Source of the DNA: Agrostemma githago
Lineage: Eukaryota > Streptophyta > Magnoliopsida > Caryophyllales > Caryophyllaceae
Assembly (NCBI GenBank): GCA_958450325.1
Contig: OY288251.1
Location: forward strand, 68,403,666-68,467,665
Reading direction: 5' to 3'
Length of the DNA stretch: 64,000 nt
Part shown: positions 31,321 to 44,027 of the stretch, piece by piece
Numbering within the stretch: the stretch's first letter is position 1
Layout: the number at the start of each line of letters is the position of its first letter
Position numbers and translations under genes: made by a program
Notes under the pieces: generated by a model
Seen by the model: the letters and a program-made list of their open reading frames with translations, nothing else
Database searches by the model: none
Told to the model about the DNA's origin: nothing

Positions 31321-33394
31321 TCAATATGCATTGTGATCCAAGTGCTGAATATAAAGTGAGGAGGATGCATCATTATATCCAAAGTCAAGTAGATTGTCAT
31401 ATGCATAGTTTCCACATTGTTGAGCACCCATCGATGAATTACTAGTCATTTCTCTAGCAATGAAGGAAGTAGCAGTCGTACCCTCTTTCTTAACACTACT
31501 GTTATCCTCCATAGCAGCAAATGTGGCCCAATGGCAAGGAGCTTCAACAACATGGATCTTGGAGTCGATTTTGGAGTAAGAAGCATATGAAGCAAGAGGG
31601 CGGTGATGATGATAGATGACATTATTATTATTATTATTATTATTATTGGTACCTTCAACATGATGCTCAACATTAATGGCCAAGTTAATGTCGGTGGTTG
31701 CGCTCATCGAGTTTTCTCCAAGGCCGCCGGGTGGTGCTAGTTGGCCTATTGTTGGGTGGTGTGGTTGATGATGAGGACGGTGAAAGGAGAGCATTTGATG
31801 ACGGTGATGGTGATCATGAAGATGTTTTTGGCGTGCTAGTGTGGTGGTTGTTTCTGATCTCCCATTATTCCCATAGACGAGCTCATTGGTTTGAGACGGG
31901 AAGCCGCCGCCTCCTCTCACTTGTAAAGATGAAGTTGCTATGACTTGATGATGATGATGAGCTTGGATGTTGCTATTATTAATCGGAGTCGCAGTAGTTA
32001 CTCTTTGGATACGTTCTTCTTTTGAAGACATCAAATTCATTGTGTGATGACCACTTTGTTCGGGACTATTTTCATCCACTCGCTTTTGATATTGCCTGTA
32101 CTTCTGCATTATTACCCACATACATTAATTATCTAACACTCTGAGCGCAAATTACTGATGCTGAAGCCGAGTTATAATTGAGGAATATATATGTATACCT
32201 GGAGATGGCTTGCAACATTTTCTCGAGTTAAGCCTGGAACGTTCATCAATTCCAGTATCTTTTTTGGAACCGCCTCTAAAATATCATCATATAAGAAAAA
32301 TGTTCAGAAGAATGCACTCGCAGTTAAAGAAAAGAGAGGAAGCATATGTAAACGCTTACTTGAATTCCCGGAGTGATTAACGGCGGCCACAAACTTGTGA
32401 TGAAGCTCAGGAGTCCAAATGATTCTTTGTTTTTTGGTACCTCTACTTTCATTGTAATCACTTTTATGAACTTGTTGATTATCATTATCATTGTTATTAA
32501 TCAACTTTCTCTTCTTTTTATCAACACATTTGCTATCTTCACCGCCATTATCATCACTACTGGTAGTAGATTTCTTATTATCATTATGATCACTAGTCTT
32601 GTGATATTCATGACCTGAATTCGATTCGTTGATGATAATGTTGTTGTTTGTCATTGAACTACTCCATGATTGTTCCCTCTTACTATGCCTTTGTCCTCGA
32701 CACACATTCCTCCATACATGCCTCACATTCTCGACTTGGATCGGCTTAACTAGATAATCACATGCTCCCGCTTTAAACCCTTCCTTAATTACTTCTTCAT
32801 CGTCATTCGATGACATTGCTAACCAAAACATATTATAAATACGTATCAATAATAATGGTCATCACAAAAATCATACGGTAAGAAATACTCTGCATAGCAT
32901 AACATTAACATTAACCTATTCAGATTTGTTATCAATAAACAATTACAAATTACTCCGTAATTATTTATATATAATAAGTAGAAGTGGTAATGTGTGTGTG
33001 ATATTTGAGTGGGAATTTGATTAGGGTTTGTAGGAGTTACCTATGACAGGGAGATGTGTATGTTGGCAAATGTGGTTAACAAACTCGAATCCAGCATCCA
33101 TGTGTGGCATGTAAACGTCAACCATCACTATATCAAATTTATTTTCATCTTTTAGTAACACTCTCGCTTCTTTTGCATTCTGGCATGTCGTCACTGTATA
33201 CAAAAGTACGTACGCATCAAACTTTTACTCTTAAGGAGATGAAAGCTAGAGACGATTTCTCATTAAAAGTACATACCTTGATAACCACAAGTGCATAGCA
33301 TCTTCTCTAAAATCGTAAGACAACTTAGATCAAAATCAATGAGTAACACTTTCCATTTCGATATAACAATATCCGACGAACTCATTTTTTCCAT
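31321..33394 (-). CDS. Type-B response regulator (ARR-like, receiver plus GARP/Myb domain)
   Basis: Five exons read leftward: 33394-33277, 33193-33041, 32818-32360, 32275-32199 and 32103-31321, for 529 residues. The receiver spans about residues 10-130: the phospho-acceptor is D65 in VMVDVYMP, and K115 in YLVKPI is conserved. The GARP DNA-binding domain is at about 220-277 (KKQRIIWTPELHHKFVAAVN, AVPKKILELMNVPGLTRENV, ASHLQKYRQ). A linker rich in Asn/Asp/Lys lies between, and the C-terminal half is His/Asn/Ser-rich, as in activation domains of the family. Type-B regulators are nuclear targets of the cytokinin phosphorelay. Odd point: the acidic pocket reads LLIDFDLSC, where family members normally have two or three adjacent Asp (VDDD), so residue 21 is Phe. 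A second in-frame ATG at 33385 is an alternative start. Confidence 0.93.
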
Positions 33395-33665
33395 AAGAGT
33401 AGAAGCTTAAGCTTCTGAATGCATGTATAAGAAGTAGAAATTTGAGGGATGAAGTTGAGGAATTATTTAAGTTAAGTGCATCTAGTTAGAGGACAGACGT
33501 AGAATCTTTAGAGATTAATAGTTGACTGTTTCAAAATGATGGAGGAGATTCTGTGGAGAGATTCAAGTTGAATGGCTTGATTCTCCTATTTTTGTGTACA
33601 TACAACCTACTCCTATATACTCTCGTATGAATTACTCCAATAATTATACTATACGGTTTGGTGCC

Positions 33666-33729
<64 letters not shown>

Positions 33730-34732
33730 AGGAGAGGAGGAAATGTATGTGTACAAGTTATTAGGAAGTATCTTGAATTTAGAACTCTCGACAAATCAAA
33801 CTACGATCTCGTACCTTAATACGATCCATTTATATGAAAGGATAACTCATTTTATTTAATAGATTAATCATGTTTTTTTTTTACAATACTGCACTATATA
33901 TCGTGTTACATATTCCATAATTTGTGATTAATTATAACTCAATTATATATTTAGTATCCTAATTAAGTTTGTTATAAGCCAACAAATCTTGTCACCCACG
34001 GTATGGAATTTGAAACACGTGCATGAAAACTAGTGTTTTTTTAATAAGAAAATTAATATCCACATATCATGCATTCATACCTTCATTTACAGCTTTGCCA
34101 AATCAACCTAACAGGTCCGGGTTTGGCCTGCCCGGGTATGTAACCCGGTACCCCACTCACACCGGACCCACTCATGCCTAGGGGTGTACAAAAGGTGGTC
34201 CGGACTGATAAATTTGACTGGACCAAACTGGACACATACCAATCCGATCTTCAGGTCTCCAAAAAATTGACAACCGTTCTTCAATCAAGTTTGGTCCACA
34301 CTTTTTTACCGATTGTATATTTTACCAATTTGACACCGGAGATGTTTTGTTTACCAAATGTCACTTAAATGCTAGTATAACATGTTATAGACGAGTATAC
34401 AAAAATCGAACCCAAATCACATTTAACTATATTGAAACAATAACCAGAAAATCATCTTAAAAAAGTGGAGTACCAAACATTGTTACGTTCCACTGAAACG
34501 AGAGCCAATTTAATAAATCTAATCGAACATGGTCATGTACTCGTGTATATGCACTGAGTGAAGTTGACGTTACAAAAATTTAGATCTTACAAATTTTTAC
34601 TAAAATTATCAGAAAAATATGAGGTCTTCTGCCGGTCAAAGAATAGGATGGACATTGCAGATGATAATTTGTTAATCTCTCAAAAGCCTGAAGGAAGGAA
34701 CATCAACATCCACACTGCTTTGATTTTACTTA
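33395..34732. other. Intergenic with AT microsatellite
   Basis: Upstream region of the response regulator, the TA repeat at 33670-33726, then AT-rich DNA. No gene recognised. Confidence 0.4.
33670..33726. repeat. (TA)n microsatellite
   Basis: An uninterrupted run of about 28 TA units. Confidence 0.97.
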
Positions 34733-37700
34733 TTAGAAGAAGATCTCCTTGAGGATGAGAAGTACCAACATTACAAAGCACATTATGATGAGAGTTGTTG
34801 CACACTTCACCATACCGCCTTTTCTTTGCGTTCGTTCAGCCTAGAACCAAATATAATAAGATGACAGACACATGAATCAGCGATGGCTCTAAGCCTCGAA
34901 CAAAGACCCGCATTATGATGCAACAGCAATATCGTTATATAGACTACCCCAGTGCACTCCCCAACCTATGGCTGGCTGGCGGAGAAAGGGGTTCAGATTT
35001 TCACAATCTTATCCGTGTGTTTAAAACACTGAATGATTTTTTTCTCTCTCTAGATAAGTTCTTGTGAAAATTATGTTAACTGACTGCTACTTCAAAATAC
35101 AAGAAGTGCAGAACGTCTAATAGGCCTGTCTGAGGTACAAGAAGGGTAGGAGATGCAATAGAAGGAGAGCGTACTTTCTGAAGTTGTTTAAAGCCCTCCT
35201 CGACTGATGATGCAACATTCTGAATGTTGTAGTCTATACGATCAACGATGGTACCCTGCAAAAAATGGAAACTTCAATGACCCGGCTAAAGATAGGTGAA
35301 GGTGAAGCTAAAGGCAAGATAAACGTAGATTACCTGGTCAATCACAAGAGCAGAAAGATCCTTCATTATCTGTGCTAGCTCGTTCACTGACTCTACAACC
35401 TAACATGTAAACAAACATGTTCTTGTTGGTACGATGCCCAAAGATAAGGCACGCATATGTATCAGAGAAAACGACTACATTGAAAAAAAATAAACAAAGG
35501 TTACCTGGTTGATCTCTCTTTCCCTTTCTGCTGTCAAATGCTCGCTTTTCTTAATCTCAGAGATTTGGTGATCGCTAAAACCCTAAAAAAAGGTGAAGTA
35601 TTTGATAAGTATTTTATCTTTGTGCCCTTCAAAGACCATGGATCAACATCCATATTTAGAATTGCTAGTCAGTTTACTACAACTATTAGCATTCACAATT
35701 ATAACTGCAAAAAAACAGTCCTCACTATACAGCAGCTCTCCTAATCTAAAATTGTTACAAACCATAAATATGATACTAATAACTACTCCCACAGCTTTAT
35801 TGATTCCTTCCATCTTAAAAGTGGCACATCATTCAAGAAGAACACTAATATATACTCCCTCTGTTCCAATCAATTCTATATATTTGCTTTATCACGTACA
35901 TCAATGCACGTTTTCTTTTGTCTGTATCTTTAGTTACGTATTTCTAGAAATTATAAAAAATTGATATTCATGATGCACTCGGTAAAACAATTTAAACAAG
36001 ATCTCACATGATTATATTTTATCATATATATTAAAAGTTATTTCGATGATTCTTCTCACCTATGAATAGTGCATAATATCCAAATGCATGGAAATGATTG
36101 GAACGGAGGGAGTATATACAAGTAGTGAGGTAGTAAAGTAAGTGGGTCACTCAAATAAGAGAGAAATGTAATACCAAAAAAAAGAAAGTGGAAGGAAGGA
36201 ACTAAAGAAATGGTTAAAAAAATGCGGAAGATATCAATGAAAAGGAGTGAGTATTTCTTTGTCGAAAGGAATCATACCACATCAGTAAATTCGTCCTCAA
36301 ATCTAGGCATGCTTCCATTCATGTTCATTTCCAAGTCCACGCCATCTGAACCCTGTATATAGAAAGAAGAAGATAATGAATATGTTTGCAAAACCTGCAG
36401 CCAGTATCAAAAAGAAAGGATAAAAAGAAAAGTAATACATCACCTCCTGTTGCCTAAGCCGCTTTAAGTATGCTGACTGTTTCTTACGAAGTTCAACAGA
36501 GAGATTCTGAAGGTCAGTAGCAAGGGAGCGCTGTCATAGAAGCATACAGAAGTAAGTATTTCATCTTAAAGTTCAACCCTGGCACAACACGTAAAGTCCA
36601 GTTGGACATGTAACGATCAACACACAGTGCCAGACCATTACTAAGGTCAGCCGTCTTAGACTCCGGAGATCCGAGAAAATAAACTATTGCCCTACATCAT
36701 ATCCACAATGAAGTTTCTTGTCTGGTAGTTTACAACAAAAAGCTAATAGTTCTGAGGTCCCAAGATTGAAACTGGTAATAAGGAAATATATACAAATGAT
36801 AACCTAAGGAAAGATAACTAAAGCCATAAAAAAACATGACAAGGGAAAGGGAAAAAGGGGGAAACAAGGAAACATCATGGAATGGAAAACCAAACCAGCA
36901 ACATCATGGTAGGCTGGCAGCAGACTCACCTGTACATTCTTTCGGACACTTGAGTCCTCTTCAGAACCACGTATTGAGAGCCGCTTTAACATTTTCTCTG
37001 ATTTTCTAAGTATATCAGTAATCTCGTGTGTAAGAACTTCAATCTGGTGTTGATCTTCTCTACCGTCTCCGAAGGATACCATTAAAGCTTTTGAATGTGC
37101 CTTTATTAACTCTGCCATTTTGATTCGAGCACGATGTATGTTTGAAGTTATTTCTTCTGCAATGTCCACCCATGCCGGCGGTAGACCTGCTGTTACTGCA
37201 CCTCTGCAGTAGTACGTAGCTTTTATAACGCAATGAGTTCATGGAAATCCTAATCAGGACGCTACAACTTACGCAGATATGTAGTAATAAGCTTTACAAT
37301 TGGGATGGTTCCTTACCAGTGTTGTCACCTCCTTATCTAACATAAGAGAGACATGATATGTAATCCAAATTCGTTCCTCCACAAAACCATGAAACACTCT
37401 TAGTAAAGACCAAATTGTTCGATTGTACAAGGTAGGTCAATGATCAGAAAGTCAGGTGAATGGTGATGACCTTCGAAGGACATAACCCCATTGAATCTAT
37501 GGCTTAATTTAAGGATGCAATAGACTGGAAAAGGACCGGATTCATATGTGTGGAACTCAAAATGGAGCCAAACCATGCAAAATACAAGATTATAGATCCA
37601 CTATTGGGTGTTAAGCCCAAGGAACTCCATTGGATGCAAAAAAATAGCATGCTTACGCAAGATCAGAAAAGATATAGATCCACTTCACTATCAAACATCA

Positions 37701-38619
37701 ACATCAAAAACAAATCAGCATATCCCTTCTAACAAACATGAATCGAATATAGAATCCATTGCCATTCAAGCATTAATAGTCGATTCAGATCTAGCTATAA
37801 TGCATATCCATTAACCCTCCCATAACCTCTCTATTGTGCAATCACAACCACACGGGCCAGTTTGTACACTTATGTTTAGGAGGATTACATCCATCTTCGC
37901 CCCCTATTCCGCCACACATATACCTCCGTAGCATTTTTAATCATAGTAACAAACGACCAAGCATGAACACTCACTGTATCATACTACCGACTATAAAAAA
38001 AGCAAGCCATTCAACTGCTCGGAACGCATTACATTAAGGAACTAATGGGAATAACCCTTTCATAATCGAAGCCACGCTCACCACCAACCAGCAACCTTGA
38101 ATCTCATATAGATAGGTTGTTATTCAATCATCCAAGACGAAGGGATATAAGCCAATGTAGATCCGACCTCCCTCGCCCCCACACCGCAATTTGCGAGAGC
38201 CCTCAAATCACTGAGGTGATGTCGTTTTTATAATCATCCGAACAAACCCTCAATTACCCCGACACCCACTATATTAGCTCCAATATCATCAACCAAGCAA
38301 ACCACGCAGCTCAATCAGCTTAACAATCACAATAATCAGCTAATAGTAACAAACAATTAAATCAAAATGCAGTAAGATCAAACAATTGAACCCTAATTAA
38401 AAGGGGATAATTTAAAAAAAAAAACCTGGAAGTGGATGGATCATCAGTGCTGAGAGGAGTGTAGGAAGAAGAAGATGGATTAGAACTAAGCAGCGAAGTC
38501 ATTTCGATAACGGGGCCGCCATCGCCGCGACCTCCCATTACCGAAACATTGGGCGTTTTGACAGCTTTGAGGGCGTCTCGGTGTCTTTTAAACACTGCGG
38601 TTCGATTTCTGGTCGCCAT
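34733..38619 (-). CDS. Trans-Golgi network syntaxin (Qa-SNARE, SYP41/42/43-like)
   Basis: Eight exons read leftward: 38619-38426, 37203-36930, 36530-36444, 36352-36278, 35582-35505, 35399-35334, 35255-35175 and 34840-34733. Phases fit, for 320 residues, close to the roughly 320 of this group. The N-terminus (MATRNRTAVFKRHRDALK) and the RGAVTAGLPPAWVDIAEEI segment are typical of SYP4 syntaxins. An Habc bundle follows, then the SNARE motif (about 215-285) with the central Gln in ALVIDQGTIVDRIDYNIQNV, and a tail anchor, CATTLIIMCFVMLVLLILK. SYP4 proteins mediate membrane fusion at the trans-Golgi network and early endosome. The last exon is easy to miss: the frame before it reads on into the intron and would lose the membrane anchor. 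A MITE occupies one intron. Confidence 0.95.
35853..36114. mobile_element. Stowaway MITE in a syntaxin intron
   Basis: Left end TACTCCCTCTGTTCCAATCA, right end TGATTGGAACGGAGGGAGTA, a nearly perfect inverted pair bounded by TA. About 262 bp, in the intron between 36278 and 35582. Confidence 0.85.
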
Positions 38620-39776
38620 TTCTGAGCTGAGATTGGAGTGGATTGGGATTTTGAAAATTGGGGGGATTTGGATTTTGTCGGGGGGAAATTGCAGTGGTTG
38701 AAGGGAGTTAATGGAGGGTTTGGTGAAGATGTGCGAGGATGAAGATGATCACCTCTCCCGCTTTTTGGGATTTCCGACTACTTGTCAATTTCCCATACAT
38801 CTTCCTTACAAATGAGTATGTCCCTTTTTTTAATAACAAAAAATAAATCACTTTACCGTGTAGGAACCATATCTCGCACAAATAGTTATTATGGTAACGT
38901 AGTCTAAACCCAGAATATAAATAAACTGTGACTACATACTTACAAAGCATTAAAAGGAACTATCCAAGGTTAAGAGATTACCTATATTATGCATATTCTA
39001 TAAACCAACATATTCATGTAATGTTGGTTGTGTGTACAGGATGGGGACACAATAGAGATCCAGTTTAATAAAAGTATTATCGATAAATTATATAGTTGTA
39101 TTTCACATTTAGTAGTTAATTTTCATGTAAATATTAGTCGTTTCTTAGTTTGACCAGACTTGTAATGAATTTAATGCCTTGGTATACTTGTTGTAGCATT
39201 CTTAAATAGTAGAGTAAGTTTTTTATTGTCCCTATCTCGGATTATTGAGATGGTAATGTCATCCGAGAAGGTTATGAAAGACTTCTAAATAAATGGGGAA
39301 ACTACAATAACGGAAAGGTATATGAGGGAGTTGGATGGAGAAGGTGGTGATAGCGGCAAGTGGTGGCGCCTCTGAAGGCCAGGGGTGGTCAAAATAGACA
39401 TTGATGCGGGTGCGAAGGATAAAGTGGTGAAGTTGGTTATCGACGACTATAATTAGCGAAAAATAGATACGACCAAATTAACGAGATCAATAACATGATT
39501 ATAGTATTTCAAATTGTATATACAAAATATAATTGTAGATAAGTGATTACAAATAAATATGATAAGGAGAACTTAGTTGGATAAATTTCGGTTGTGGGTG
39601 ACGTGTCACAATCCTAGCTATTTAGCTAAAGTCAAATTTGCCTCCGTACCATACATGTATCTGTCAAAGCACATAATGAGCCTAACCAAGAACATCACCA
39701 AGTCTTGTCAAGTGAGATGAACGTTTATTAATTTTAGTTCTATGTTTTTTTGATGATCCTGTAGTCATTTGGCCGA
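38620..39776. other. Intergenic upstream of the syntaxin gene
   Basis: Probable promoter and leader of the syntaxin gene on the left, then AT-rich DNA to the chromovirus insertion. No further gene recognised. Confidence 0.4.
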
Positions 39777-39781
39777 CTATC

Positions 39782-40273
39782 TGATACAGGAGGAACCACA
39801 TCCCATAATAATGCTAACACTGAAGTCATACTGCAGGCTGTAGAACTGAATCAAGAGAATGCTACAGCAGGAAAGAAGACTAAAAGAAAGAATGCTAAAG
39901 TGGTGACTAAGGCTGCAACTGAAGCTGCTACTATGACGAATACAGCAAAGGGAAAAGGTGACATCACAGCTAGTACTGTCAGCACACCAGGAATGACATC
40001 ACCTTGAAGAAGGACCACTCATGAAGTCAATAAGTAGTTGTTATGTTGTCTGCTAGCAATCACAAGACCTATTTAAAAGGGTCAAGTACTCTCATTAGTT
40101 TTTATGCAAATTTTATATGAACTTCTTGATGTGTAATCATCCTTTTAGAACCTAAAGGAGTTTACTCTTCACAGTTCTCTTTAGCAACCTATGTCCTAAG
40201 AACAGTTGCATATCATTGTACTCTTATTAATCAAAGACTCTTCCTTTCCTACTCTATTAAAAGTTAGCCATCA
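39782..40273 (+). repeat. 5' LTR of the chromovirus
   Basis: Starts TGATACAGGAGGAACC and ends TTAGCCATCA, with TG and CA termini. Same length as the right copy. Confidence 0.95.
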
Positions 40274-40275
40274 AA

Positions 40276-40291
40276 TTGGTATCAGAGCCAA
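40276..40291 (+). promoter_or_regulatory. Primer-binding site for initiator tRNA-Met
   Basis: TTGGTATCAGAGCC lies 3 bases inside the 5' LTR. TGGTATCAGAGCC is the usual complement of the plant initiator tRNA 3' end in LTR elements. Confidence 0.9.
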
Positions 40292-43200
40292 CCTTCCTCA
40301 CGACTTGTGAATTCAAAAATTTCCATCATTAGAGAAAATAATAGACTTTATAATCCTTTCTTCTATATATCTAGAACTCGCAAACATAAAAGAATCACTA
40401 AACCCAGAAGCTTTATCTACAAGATGGCCAACGATGAACTAAAGTCAGATATGGAGCAGCTCAAGCTTCAAATGGAAACTATTACATAAAGCCTGGCTGC
40501 CTTAGCCAAACAAGGTGATAAGAACATCGTCAATCCTTCCAATAACTTTGTAAGGTCTCCTACCATTAAATTTCCTGTATTTAATGGTGAAGAAATAGAA
40601 AGTTGGTTGTTTAAATGTGAGCAGTTTTTTTCCGTTACTGAGATCGACAATGTTAAGAAGGTAACCTATGTGTCTATGCATCTAGAATCCAAGGCCTTAG
40701 CTTGGCATCAGGCTTACGTTAAGAACAGAAACTCAATCTTACCTTTGGGGTGGGATGAATATAAGTTGGCTGTTAGCACTAGGTTTGGAAACAGTCATGA
40801 GGATCCCATGACAGAATTGTTAGAACTTAAACAGATTCACTCAGTTCAAGCTTACCATGATAAATTTGATGCTCTTATCAGTAAACTAGATCTATTACCA
40901 ACTTATACCTTATACCCTCAGTTGTTTCCTTAATGGTTTAGAGGAAAAAGTAGCAATAATGGTAAAAATGCTTAAACCGAAGAGTATATCTGATGCATAT
41001 GGCCTTGCTAGACTACAAGAGACAGCCCTTAAAATCACATCAAAAGCATCCAACAGAACTTTCCATTCACCAACATTCCCCTCCAAATTATCATCTCCAC
41101 AAACGTACAAAACTGACCACCAAAAGAACAGTCTCTTCTCCACCCCACAAAAAATGAAACCTGTTATCACACCCCCTGTAACAACCCGGATTTTCCAGAC
41201 TTTATACATAAGTCCATAATATGAAACAACGGAAGATATGATACATATCCGAGTCATTACTATTCTCAACTAATTAGATTACTTTTTAATAATTATTAAA
41301 GTATTTAAATATTACATTTAATTATAACAATTTATGAAGAAATAGAAATACATTCGAGTCCCATCTTGATCAGCTATCTTCAACCTTGCCCGTCTGAGGA
41401 ATGATCAGTCTCCCTTAATCTGACGATTATAATATTTTAAAAGAATTTCATAGAAAAACAAATCGTCAGGTGGGTAAATTATCAAATTTTAATATGAATA
41501 AAATATTAAATCAAACATAGATCAAATAATGGTACATAATCGCACAACCGATAACACATAACTTTAGAATTCATAAGAAATGTTTTAAGTGCCGTATTAT
41601 TTTAGAAAAGTTTTATCACGATATACCGGCCAATTATTGTACAAGTTCCAAATAGGTTTTTATTTGATACTTGTACAATAATAATATACCGCCAATCACA
41701 CCGATACCAGGGGGCTTACATTATTACCCCTGTTTACCGTGGTGACATAAACACGTTTAAAACAAAATTCGTCCTCTCATCTCCAGGGTCGAATGCCGGT
41801 ACGTGGAGTTGTTACCCGCACCACGGACTACTCACCACCCGGCTGGTTATCCCCGCAGCCACGCTCCAATCGTCGACTCACGGAAACCCGGGTGCGATCC
41901 ACCTAACACGTACGGGACTGATCAGGTCCCCACCTAAAGTATGGCCACACTCCCGCCTACTCTCGAGTCAATGTCAGCACAGCCAAAGACCCTTCGTACG
42001 CTACGGACGGTTTTATACGGTTAAGCTAAGCACTATTCTTCCAAGTTATCTCGTACACAATAGAGACAACCTGCTTTCCCGCTCAATGAGATTTCGAATA
42101 AAGTCCTAAAAATGCCCAATAAAATATAAAACCATTTGAATTATATTTGAAAACATTATGTGTTATCCAACTCGAATTCGATAGAAATTTCTTCTCTTAT
42201 AATTAGATACGAAGTAACAATAGTCAAATAGCACGTAGTGAAATAAAGGTCTCCTTACGGGTTGTCCCTATTTGTAGGCCGGGATTTGGCTAACGAACTT
42301 GGTTAATATGTCAAATGATTAGTATGACCATTTAACGGAGTTTAGCCAAGTTTAATCGATTTAACTAAGGGACGGTTTTCATTCCCCGGAGTAGTTTAAT
42401 CGATGTAGATCGTCTTAGTTTAATGTGGTTAATTTCATTTTAAAAATATCGATTTGAAATAATTTTAAGAAAAGTTATTTTAAAAGGTTTCTGATTACGT
42501 TGTGTAATGTAAGCGAATGCGTTTTGATTTAAAACTTTTAAAAAATTTGTTTATTTAAATACTTTGATTTTAAAAAGATTGTTTGTGGATTTAAGTCCAT
42601 GTTGGAACGTTTTAATAAAGTCCAAAAAGGTTGATGCATATCTGTTTGCTAAAAACCCAATTTTGAAAGCGTCAAAGTATACCAAAAAGTTTGTTTAAAT
42701 ATATATTTTTAGGAAAATGTCGAGGTTTATTTAAGCGAATTTTAGTGATATCGTGAGTCAGGCCTAAACGCTTGCCAAGGTCCTAAAAATCTAACCTATT
42801 CGTAAGAATAACTAGGTCTTTTTATATTACATAATTTTGGGGTATCGTTTGGTCAAGTCTCGCCCTAATCTATTAAATTACATCGATTTTCGAAGTCTTT
42901 AAATAAAACAATAACAACAATAAAAATAAAAATACAAATACAACATTATTTTAAGGATAACAATTAAAGAAATCATTTAGCACGTAAATGGGTCCACGAA
43001 ATTATTTCGGAAAAGTCCCTATGCCGTATTTTATATTATCATACCTAAAGTGATTATATTTTTTTTTTTTCTTAACTATACGATTACTCTAAAGTTTTAT
43101 TAGAACTCTAAAATTTTATGAGACCCTAAATTTTATTATTATCTCCATTTCAACTCAAAATGTCACTTTAACTAATAAATTTCCCTTTTCATTATTTATG

Positions 43201-43328
43201 AGTTTAGACCAAAGTTTTATTTATACTATAAGTTATTATACTAATATTTCCCATAATTTAGTAGTAGTCTTACATGCAACCCCTTATTAACATAAATCTA
43301 CGATTAAAATTAACATGCAAACAGTTAT

Positions 43329-43363
43329 ATGAAAAATTCATTCTGTAAGAATGAATTTTTCAT
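43329..43363. repeat. Perfect 15-bp inverted repeat
   Basis: ATGAAAAATTCATTC, loop TGTAA, GAATGAATTTTTCAT. It lies within the nested solo-LTR-like element and could form a stem or terminator-like hairpin. Confidence 0.9.
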
Positions 43364-43994
43364 CAGTTAATATAATTTACCCACCCTTGGTCCGATTTTT
43401 GGTCTAAAAAAAACGAGATATGCAACTATGCTTCTTCGATCTCGGCCCCAAGGTCTTCTTCGGCCTCCTCGGCTTCTTCTTCTTCTTTGCCACCAAAACC
43501 CATATAAGAAATTAAGTAATTAATTCCACCAAAATCTCAGAAAAATAAAAAATGAAAATAAAATTAAGGAATTTATAAGTGAATATACTAGATCTACCGT
43601 TTTTAAGGACATGCAATGCCAAACTTAAAATTTTAAAAATAAGATAGTAACTATATAACTCAAATGTATTAGATCTGTAGATTTTAAGCACATGCAAGAC
43701 TAAAAATGGTTAAATTTTCAAAAAGTTTAAAATAAACTGAAAAATAAAATTAAAAATGATGGATTATAAATTTTAAAAGAAACATGCAAGATTTTACTTA
43801 TATAAATTTTTGTTTCATTATTATTATTATTATTACATATAAGAATAAAAAAAGATGAAGAAAATATATATATACATAAATATGAAGAAAATATACCTTT
43901 TTACCGAAAAAAATGGGTTAATCTTAGAAAATCAAGCTCGACTTAGTTCCTTTATTTTGATAAACACTTCATGATTTTTCTAATTTGGTTGAAA

Positions 43995-43996
<2 letters not shown>

Positions 43997-44027
<31 letters not shown>
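43997..44027. repeat. (TTA)n microsatellite
   Basis: About ten uninterrupted ATT units within the nested element. A shorter run lies near 43817-43835. Confidence 0.9.

Noticed and set aside
35076..35261. Syntaxin ending in a non-membrane tail (VPQTGLLDVLHFLYFEVAVS)
   Set aside because: This is read-through into the intron. A further exon at 34840-34733, in phase, supplies the expected tail anchor.
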